From positions 1-5,331 of the forward strand of contig JAULYZ010000186.1 in assembly GCA_032117595.1 (NCBI GenBank): a DNA stretch of 5,331 nt, given 5' to 3'. Below the pieces are notes generated by a model that was not told the origin of the DNA, did no database searches, and saw only the letters and a list, made by a program, of their open reading frames with translations. Made by a program: the position numbers and the translations under genes. This document shows, piece by piece, positions 1 through 5,331 of this stretch. The DNA is from WLJO01 sp032117595. Its GTDB lineage: Bacteria; Actinomycetota; Acidimicrobiia; Acidimicrobiales; Ilumatobacteraceae. Position 1 is the first letter of the stretch. The number at the start of each line of letters is the position of its first letter.

Positions 1-96
1 CGGCTTCCCGAATCCGCTCACCGCGAGCTCGAGGAACTCAACCCCGAGGACCAGACACCACGACGCCCATCGGCAGGACCCGAGCCCGCCGTCTGA
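1..96 (+). CDS. C-terminal tail of an unidentified protein (5' end outside window)
   Basis: Frame 1 is open from the first base to a TGA at 94-96 and gives the last 31 residues of a protein whose body lies to the left. The tail begins with a short charged segment that could be a helix (LPESAHRELEELNPED) and ends in a Pro/Arg-rich, probably disordered stretch (PRRPSAGPEPAV). No domain can be recognised from so little. The case for a real gene is that the reading frame gives protein-like composition, ends just before the convergent J-domain gene, and leaves a normal 22-bp tail-to-tail gap. The case against is that the fragment is short and GC bias at third positions is only moderate. A shadow frame cannot be excluded. 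Confidence 0.5.
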   Translation, partial: RLPESAHRELEELNPEDQTPRRPSAGPEPAV

Positions 97-106
97 CGAC
101 ACGGCG

Positions 107-128
107 CGCGGGCGTCACTCAGCCCGCG
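107..128. terminator. GC-rich inverted repeat between convergent genes, possible bidirectional terminator
   Basis: CGCGGGC at 107-113 is perfectly complementary to GCCCGCG at 122-128, with an 8-nt loop (GTCACTCA). The hairpin sits in the gap between the plus-strand tail ending at 96 and the minus-strand J-domain gene, and it includes that gene's TGA (119-121). No T-tract flanks it on either side, so it is not a classical intrinsic terminator. High-GC actinobacteria often end transcripts at hairpins lacking U-runs, which keeps the call open. Short GC-rich palindromes also arise by chance in DNA of this composition. Confidence 0.3.
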
Positions 129-811
129 AGAATCCGGCGTGCCTCGCCGAGGTCGGCGATGAGTCGAGCCGCCTTGTTGGCGTCGCCGCCTGCGTCGGGA
201 TGGGCATCGCGGATTCGACTGCGGAACCGCGCAGAGACCTCTTTCTTCGACGGCTTGAGCGTGCCGGGCGGGAAGCCGAGCAGGTCGAGCGCCCACGCGG
301 TCGGGTTCGTCACCGCCGAGAGACTCGAGGATGCACCACCGATGAGTGCCTCGATGAACGCCGGGCCGAGCGGGCCGCGCCAGCGGTAGGCGCGCCGCAG
401 GGCTGGTGCCACCACGCGGCGTGCCCCTGCCTCGAGACGTTCGAGTGCATAGATCGAGCCGAGCACCTGCTGCAGCGGAGTTCCCTGACTGCGGAACTCG
501 AACGCAAGTTGGTCACCGTCGGCGGACACCGAGTGAACCGATCGCGCGAGTCCGTGCCGGTCGACCTGGAAGCGGTGGCGCAGACGGGGCTGCACCACGC
601 GGTCGCCGCGCTCCACCTCGTTGAGCAGACGGTGGATGTCGGGAGCAAGGTCGTCGTCGATGTCGGGAGCGTGCGCTGCAACCACAGCCCCGAGCAACAG
701 GCCACCAACACCCGGTGCCGGATCGGCTGGCAGTACGAGGTGACCGAGCGACACGCGTCGGGTGGGGGCAATCGGCCGTGAGTGCCACACTTCGAGTTCG
801 GCCAGCAGCAC
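119..811 (-). CDS. J-domain (DnaJ-like) protein with C-terminal J-domain
   Basis: Protein of about 230 residues. The last 58 or so residues (173-230) form a J-domain, the module that stimulates ATP hydrolysis by Hsp70 (DnaK). Visible parts are a first helix (WALDLLGF), a linker rich in Ser/Lys, a basic helix II (KEVSARFRSRIRDA), the invariant HPD triad at 204-206 followed by AGGD, and helix III (ANKAARLIADLGEARRIL). The protein stops there, so helix IV and the Gly/Phe and zinc-finger regions of true DnaJ are absent. This is a specialised J-protein and not the general co-chaperone. Residues 1-170 match no family I know; they start EVWHSRPIAPTRRVSLG and contain a Gly/Leu/Val-rich stretch (GVGGLLLGAVVAAHAPDID). 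The GTG at 811 is chosen because longer starts run into the LLM gene ending at 852. A second GTG at 790 is possible. No clear Shine-Dalgarno precedes either start. Client or substrate is unknown. Confidence 0.85.
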   Translation of the reverse strand: MLLAELEVWHSRPIAPTRRVSLGHLVLPADPAPGVGGLLLGAVVAAHAPDIDDDLAPDIHRLLNEVERGDRVVQPRLRHRFQVDRHGLARSVHSVSADGDQLAFEFRSQGTPLQQVLGSIYALERLEAGARRVVAPALRRAYRWRGPLGPAFIEALIGGASSSLSAVTNPTAWALDLLGFPPGTLKPSKKEVSARFRSRIRDAHPDAGGDANKAARLIADLGEARRILAG

Positions 812-851
812 GTCGCCCGAGGCTAGCGACGCATCGGTGGAACCCGATCCC

Positions 852-1889
852 CTAGTGGCCGGTGCGGGCCACGACGTCGCGTGCCACTTCCCCGAGGCGC
901 TCGAAGTCGCGGCTGTCGCGGTCGTACATCGCCGCCCCGTAGTAGAGCACCACGCGTTTCGCAACGCCGGCGTAGCGGGCGATCAGAGCATCAGCAAGGC
1001 CGTCCCACGGGGCCGACACCACGAAGTGGTCGAGGATGTCGTCGGTGATCACTGCGGCCATGCCGGCAGTGTCACCGGCCTTCTGACACGCCCTGATGCG
1101 CGCCGTGGTCTCGGGATGACCGATCTGCTCGAAGATGAACGCATAGTTCGGGGTCGACCCGTAGAACGACACCTGCTGACGCGCCATCTCGCGCCAAGAC
1201 CTTCGCTCCTCCTCGGTGTCGCCCACCACGGTGAAACTGGGCACGATCAACTGGATGTCTGCGGGATTCCGCCCCGCCTCGTGCGCCCCGGTGGACACTG
1301 CGTCGACAACAGTTCGCCGCAGATACGGATCGGTGTTGATGGGATGCACGTGCACACCATCGGCGACGCGGCCGGCCATGCGAAGCATCCACGACCCCAC
1401 GGCGGCGACGTCGATCGGCGGATCGCTCACGTGGATCGGGCCCGGCGACCATGCGCGCGGGAGCAGCGAGAGGGACGTGAAGCGACCCTCGAACGCCAGG
1501 GGCTCACCGCGAAAGCCGGCGAAGCAGGCCCGGACGGCGCGTACGTACTCCTCGAGTCGCGGTCCGGGTGAGTCGAACTGCGCGCCGTACCGCCGCTCGA
1601 TGTGTGCGCGCACCTGTGTGCCGAGCCCGAGTCGGAAGCGGCCGTCCGTCGCCTCGGCGAGTTCCCATGCCGTCGACGCAGTGATCATGGGCGAGCGCGG
1701 GAACGCCACGGCAACTCCGGTGGCGAGGTCGAGCTCGGGAGCAGCGAGCGCCGCCGCAACGCACGACAGGTAGGCAGTACGCCCGGTCTCGGTGAGCACG
1801 AGACCGGAGAATCCCGCTCGACGCGCCTCGGTGGCGAAGTGCTGCATGGAGCGCAGTGGGCGCCCACCCGTCATCACATCAACCTTCAT
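852..1889 (-). CDS. LLM-class F420-dependent oxidoreductase, MSMEG_2256-like family
   Basis: A 345-residue cytosolic TIM-barrel enzyme of the bacterial luciferase-like superfamily, whose members use reduced F420 or FMN to act on small organic substrates. The start MKVDVMTGG, the block VAVAFPRSPMITASTAWELAE (60-80, key residues AFPRSP), DGRFRLGLGTQVRAHIERRY (82-101, key residues GLGTQV-HIERR), VADGVHVHP (175-183) and QVSFYGSTPNY (239-249) are the conserved pattern I associate with TIGR03617, the F420-dependent MSMEG_2256 family. That assignment is from memory, not a search. F420 rather than FMN is inferred from the family; the substrate is unknown. Length is typical. ATG 1889 is preferred over an in-frame GTG at 1943 because GAGGGGAG (1902-1895) ends 5 nt before it and MKVD matches the family N-terminus. 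The gene follows the zinc-ribbon gene by 112 bp and is followed 40 bp later by the J-domain gene. Confidence 0.9.
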   Translation of the reverse strand: MKVDVMTGGRPLRSMQHFATEARRAGFSGLVLTETGRTAYLSCVAAALAAPELDLATGVAVAFPRSPMITASTAWELAEATDGRFRLGLGTQVRAHIERRYGAQFDSPGPRLEEYVRAVRACFAGFRGEPLAFEGRFTSLSLLPRAWSPGPIHVSDPPIDVAAVGSWMLRMAGRVADGVHVHPINTDPYLRRTVVDAVSTGAHEAGRNPADIQLIVPSFTVVGDTEEERRSWREMARQQVSFYGSTPNYAFIFEQIGHPETTARIRACQKAGDTAGMAAVITDDILDHFVVSAPWDGLADALIARYAGVAKRVVLYYGAAMYDRDSRDFERLGEVARDVVARTGH

Positions 1890-2001
1890 GACCGCTCCCC
1901 TCGAGCCCCGCGCTCCGTTCACCGCCGCTGCCCCCAGTCTCACAGACCGTCAGCGCACCCGGCGTGGGCGGTTCCTCAGGACCATCGCTCGACGGGGCGC
2001 G
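1890..2001. other. 112-bp intergenic spacer, no recognisable promoter
   Basis: This gap lies between the stop of the zinc-ribbon gene and the LLM start. Apart from the Shine-Dalgarno it contains little. On the minus strand there is no TANNNT hexamer at all, so no -10 element can be named. Two tiny imperfect palindromes (1937-1947 and 1970-1983) are too short to call. The LLM gene may be read from the upstream transcript, or from a promoter of a non-standard type or inside the upstream gene. Confidence 0.45.
1895..1902 (-). promoter_or_regulatory. Shine-Dalgarno of the LLM oxidoreductase gene
   Basis: On the minus strand GAGGGGAG is followed by 5 nt (CGGTC) and then ATG at 1889. The GGGGAG core matches the anti-Shine-Dalgarno well. 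It fixes the start against the upstream in-frame GTG at 1943, which would add 18 residues outside the family's usual N-terminus. It is the only strong Shine-Dalgarno found among the starts in this window. Confidence 0.75.
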
Positions 2002-2907
<906 letters not shown>

Positions 2908-2916
2908 GGCGTGAGG

Positions 2917-4716
2917 CTACTGCCCGGTCACGGCGGTGAGGAATCGCTCGAGACGCGCGTACTCGTCGAGTTGATGACGGTGCTGCCGGAATCCGTGGCC
3001 CTCACCGTCGAACACCACGAGCTCCACGAGCGGGCACTGCGTCGCGAGCGCCTCGCTCTGGATGAGCGGCACCACCGGGTCTGCGTCGCCGTGGAGCACG
3101 AGCACCGGTCGGGCGATGCGACCGGGGTCGATCGCAACGGTGCGCTGACCGGCCAGCACCGCCTCGACGTCCACCAAGGTGTCGGTGTAGTGCGCCTCGA
3201 AACGGTGCGTGGAGTCGCGCAGGCCCATCGGGTCGGTCACCGGATACACCACGGCTGCACCAGCCACGCTCGCCGGAGCCCGCTCGAGTACCCGGAGCGC
3301 GACGTATCCGCCGGCAGACCCACCCATCAGCACGGTGGTCTGCGGGAGCGCCCACCCGTGCTCATGGACGTATGCAATCACCGCCACCACATCGGCGGAA
3401 TCAGCCTCGCCCCACGCGTGTCGCAGTGCCTGTTGAAATGCTCGACCGTGACCCGTGGAGCCGCGGTGATCGGGCACCACCACGGTCCAGCCACGCGACA
3501 CCCAGAAAGCGATCCGCGCGAGGAAGGTCACCTGCCACTGATCGGTCGGGCCTCCGTGCACCCACACGATCGCCCGGTTCGACTGCACTGCGGGCCGATA
3601 GACACGGGCTGGAACACTCACCACCGAGCCCGCGTGTTCGTGATCGACCGTGTGGAGTTCGGGTTCGACGAGATGGTGCTCGAGAGCCGTCCACTCGGCC
3701 GCCGGCCCCACGGCCAGCACTGATCTCACCCACGAACCGTCACCCTGTTCGTTGTACGTCACCACCTGTGTCGGCGTTCGTCCCCCGGTCCGCAGGGCCG
3801 TGATGGTGTTGCCCACCCAGTGCAACTGTGCGTGCACACCACGGCCGATCTCGTGAACTGCTGCCGCAGAGCCGGCGGCATCAAGGTCGACCACCAACAA
3901 CCGGCCGAAGCCGTGCTCGTTGCGATGGAGCGCCACGCGGCGGCCGTCGGGTGAGACGGCATACGAGCGCTGTCCCGGACCCCACGAGGGACCAGCATGC
4001 TCAAAGCGTTCGTCGAGCACCGCTGTGCCGTTCCGATGCACGTTGAGCCAACCGCCGGTGTCACGGACGTACCACCACACACCGTCGACGCACTGCGGCT
4101 GCTGTACCGATGTCAGCGCTCGCTCATGATGATCGGCCACCACGGTGGACCAGGTGCGGGTCTCCAGGTCTCCCCGAACCACCGAGGACGAGTCCCACGG
4201 CATGTGCGGGACATCCCAACCGACCCAGCTGAGCGACGACGATTCCACCCATGCCGGATCCATCACGAAGTCGTGCGACGTGAACACGACTGCCGAACCG
4301 AGAGCCGTGTCGAACGGGACCACATGGACCGCTGCGAGATCGACGGTGAACGCAACCCACCGCCCGTCCGACGACACCACCGGCGACTGAACGTCGCGAC
4401 CCGGCTCCACATCGCTCAGACGGCGGTGAGCTCCGTCGAGGCCGTGGAGCCACACCTGGCCCTCCCCGCTGTACACGAATCCCGATGAGTCGGGCAGCCA
4501 GCAGAAGGCACCGCCGCCAAGGCCCCGGCCGAGCGACGGCGACGGATCAGCAGCGACGATCCGCTCGGGTCCGCCAGCCGATGGAACGAGCACCAGTGAA
4601 TTGCGACCCTGCGCACGCGTGCCGAAGAGCACCCATCTGCCATCAGGCGACGGACGGGGTTCCACGAGGTCCCGCCCTGCCACGCACAGCGAGGCTGCGA
4701 TCGGACCGGCGCTCAC
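2917..4716 (-). CDS. S9-family (prolyl oligopeptidase-type) serine peptidase
   Basis: A 599-residue two-domain alpha/beta-hydrolase that cleaves short peptides in the cytoplasm; no signal peptide is visible. Residues to about 355 form a beta-propeller with TolB/PD40-like blades, seen as repeated SPDGR-W-V and SSDGRWVAF strands (near 23-30, 115-123, 255-263), which filters substrate size. The C-terminal catalytic domain has the oxyanion segment VHGGP (386-390), the S9 signature around DHRGSTGHGRAF (416-427), the nucleophile Ser467 in GGSAGG, Asp546 in HGDADPVVP and His574 in GEGHGF, so the triad is complete. The layout resembles S9C acylaminoacyl or dipeptidyl peptidases, but the subfamily and exact substrate cannot be fixed from motifs. 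GTG 4716 is preferred over an in-frame GTG at 4767. The longer form adds a basic, non-family extension that overlaps the glpX start and its promoter. The stop is 9 nt before the zinc-ribbon gene. Confidence 0.93.
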   Translation of the reverse strand: MSAGPIAASLCVAGRDLVEPRPSPDGRWVLFGTRAQGRNSLVLVPSAGGPERIVAADPSPSLGRGLGGGAFCWLPDSSGFVYSGEGQVWLHGLDGAHRRLSDVEPGRDVQSPVVSSDGRWVAFTVDLAAVHVVPFDTALGSAVVFTSHDFVMDPAWVESSSLSWVGWDVPHMPWDSSSVVRGDLETRTWSTVVADHHERALTSVQQPQCVDGVWWYVRDTGGWLNVHRNGTAVLDERFEHAGPSWGPGQRSYAVSPDGRRVALHRNEHGFGRLLVVDLDAAGSAAAVHEIGRGVHAQLHWVGNTITALRTGGRTPTQVVTYNEQGDGSWVRSVLAVGPAAEWTALEHHLVEPELHTVDHEHAGSVVSVPARVYRPAVQSNRAIVWVHGGPTDQWQVTFLARIAFWVSRGWTVVVPDHRGSTGHGRAFQQALRHAWGEADSADVVAVIAYVHEHGWALPQTTVLMGGSAGGYVALRVLERAPASVAGAAVVYPVTDPMGLRDSTHRFEAHYTDTLVDVEAVLAGQRTVAIDPGRIARPVLVLHGDADPVVPLIQSEALATQCPLVELVVFDGEGHGFRQHRHQLDEYARLERFLTAVTGQ

Positions 4717-4722
4717 ACGGGC

Positions 4723-4728
4723 ACCGTA
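4723..4728 (-). promoter_or_regulatory. Putative -10 element for a leaderless peptidase mRNA
   Basis: On the minus strand TACGGT fits the actinobacterial -10 pattern TANNNT and is followed by exactly 6 nt (GCCCGT) before the GTG at 4716. That spacing would place the transcription start on or beside the first base of the start codon, as in leaderless mRNAs. The absence of a Shine-Dalgarno agrees. No good -35 is seen 17 bp upstream (AACGTA). A TTGGCA (4756-4751) is close to consensus but lies 22 bp away, which is too far for a normal spacer. Confidence 0.5.
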
Positions 4729-4742
4729 CCGGCGACGCCCGG

Positions 4743-4751
4743 TGTTACGTT
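4743..4751 (+). promoter_or_regulatory. Putative extended -10 element for a leaderless glpX mRNA
   Basis: TGT-TACGTT combines the TGN extension with a TANNNT hexamer (4746-4751). Six nucleotides (GCCAAC) separate it from the GTG at 4758, the spacing expected if transcription starts at the start codon. No Shine-Dalgarno lies upstream of that GTG. The -35 position (about 4723-4728, ACCGTA) is poor, which an extended -10 can compensate. Confidence 0.55.
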
Positions 4752-4757
4752 GCCAAC

Positions 4758-5331
4758 GTGCCTTCACGTGAGAACCCCAGTAGGAACCTCGCCCTTGAGC
4801 TCGTCCGCGTCACCGAGTCCGCCGCACTCGCCGCGTCGCGATGGATGGGCCGTGGCGACAAGAATGGCGCCGATGGTGCAGCAGTCGAAGCCATGCGCAC
4901 CGTGCTCGCCACCGTGAACATGGACGGCATCGTCGTCATCGGCGAGGGCGAGAAGGACGAGGCGCCCATGCTCTACAACGGCGAGCAGGTGGGTAACGGC
5001 CTCGACCCGAAGTGCGACGTTGCCGTCGACCCCATCGACGGCACCACACTCACTGCGCTCGGCCGCGGGAATGCACTCGCCGTGATCGCCGTTTCGGACC
5101 GCGGCACCATGTTCAACCCGGGCCCCTGCGTGTACATGGAGAAGATCGCCGTGGGGCCCGAGGCAGCAGGCGCCATCGACGTCACCGCATCGCCCACGCA
5201 GAACCTGCGCTGGATCGCGAAGGCGAAGGGTGTTCAGGTGCGCGACCTCACCGCCGTGGTCCTCGACCGACCGCGCCACGGTGAGCTCATCGAGGAGATC
5301 CGCACCGTGGGTGCCCGAATCCGGCTCATCA
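4758..5331 (+). CDS. glpX: Class II fructose-1,6-bisphosphatase GlpX (3' end outside window)
   Basis: The first 191 residues of a family usually about 320-360 long; the frame is open to the window edge. GlpX hydrolyses fructose 1,6-bisphosphate to fructose 6-phosphate and phosphate in gluconeogenesis, in the cytoplasm, with divalent metal ions. The match is strong: RVTESAALAASRWMGRGDKN (17-36), ADGAAVEAMR, VIGEGEKDEAPMLYNGEQVG (60-79), VDPIDGTT (90-97), NALAVIAVSDRGTMF, YMEKIAVGP and DRPRHGELI. Metal ligands corresponding to E. coli Asp33, Glu57 and Asp85 are Asp39, Glu63 and Asp91. The position of E. coli Glu88 is Asp94, as I recall for mycobacterial GlpX, so it is a lineage variant and not damage. 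GTG 4758 is chosen because it begins about 13 residues before the conserved RVTES block and has a leaderless-type promoter just upstream. The gene is divergent from the peptidase with a 41-bp gap; no functional link is evident. Confidence 0.96.
   Translation, partial: MPSRENPSRNLALELVRVTESAALAASRWMGRGDKNGADGAAVEAMRTVLATVNMDGIVVIGEGEKDEAPMLYNGEQVGNGLDPKCDVAVDPIDGTTLTALGRGNALAVIAVSDRGTMFNPGPCVYMEKIAVGPEAAGAIDVTASPTQNLRWIAKAKGVQVRDLTAVVLDRPRHGELIEEIRTVGARIRLI

Noticed and set aside
200..781. A 193-codon open frame on the plus strand
   Set aside because: It is antisense to the J-domain gene, whose HPD motif and convergent stop position fix the coding strand.
812..964. Longer N-terminus for the J-domain protein, starting at 964
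   Set aside because: It would overlap the end of the LLM gene by more than 100 bp, and the added residues are low-complexity Thr/Ala/Ser typical of a shadow frame. GTG 811 lies 40 bp after the LLM stop.
762..1571. A 269-codon open frame on the plus strand
   Set aside because: It is antisense to the well-supported LLM oxidoreductase and has no recognisable domain and no sensible start context.
1937..1947. Palindrome GTCT-CAC-AGAC as an operator
   Set aside because: Four-base arms occur often by chance, there is no second copy nearby, and no regulator gene is adjacent.
1970..1983. Small hairpin GGTTC-CTCA-GGACC after the zinc-ribbon gene as a terminator
   Set aside because: The stem has only 5 pairs, one of them G-U or mismatched depending on strand, and there is no T-tract. 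That is too weak to claim.
4717..4767. Longer N-terminus for the S9 peptidase, starting at 4767
   Set aside because: It would overlap the glpX start and promoter, and the added 17 residues are Arg-rich and unlike the family. GTG 4716 has a correctly spaced -10 hexamer.
4764..5279. A 171-codon open frame on the minus strand
   Set aside because: It is antisense to glpX, which shows conserved metal-binding motifs throughout.

Overview
The window is GC-rich and gene-dense, with GTG starts and strong GC bias at third codon positions. The gene content points to an actinobacterium. There is an actinobacterial-type class II fructose-1,6-bisphosphatase (GlpX, DPIDGT motif), an F420-type luciferase-like oxidoreductase of the MSMEG_2256 group, and promoters suited to leaderless mRNAs. 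A member of Acidimicrobiia or a related lineage is my best guess, but that rests on the general look of the proteins and not on a marker gene.

Layout. Positions 1-96 hold the last 31 codons of a plus-strand gene that enters from the left. It converges, across a 22-bp gap containing a GC-rich inverted repeat, on a run of four minus-strand genes. Read in their own direction, from right to left, these are an S9 prolyl-oligopeptidase-type serine peptidase (4716-2917), an acidic zinc-ribbon protein with a duplicated domain and a poly-aspartate linker (2907-2002), an LLM-class F420-dependent oxidoreductase (1889-852), and a small protein with a C-terminal J-domain (811-119). At the right edge glpX starts on the plus strand at 4758 and runs off the window after 191 codons.

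How they fit together. The peptidase and zinc-ribbon genes are separated by 9 bp and are almost certainly co-transcribed. The LLM gene follows a 112-bp gap and has its own good Shine-Dalgarno, and the J-domain gene follows it by 40 bp. The four could form one transcript, but they share no obvious pathway and look like housekeeping or accessory genes of a chromosomal core region. I see no mobile element, RNA gene or CRISPR array, and no stretch over 300 bases lacks a gene.

The two points most worth a second look are the uncharacterised zinc-ribbon protein, whose two domain copies align without gaps around a 13-residue Asp run, and the 41-bp glpX/peptidase intergenic region. In that region each GTG start has a TANNNT hexamer exactly 6 nt upstream. 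The two hexamers are 17 bp apart, so each promoter's -10 sits where the other's -35 would be.
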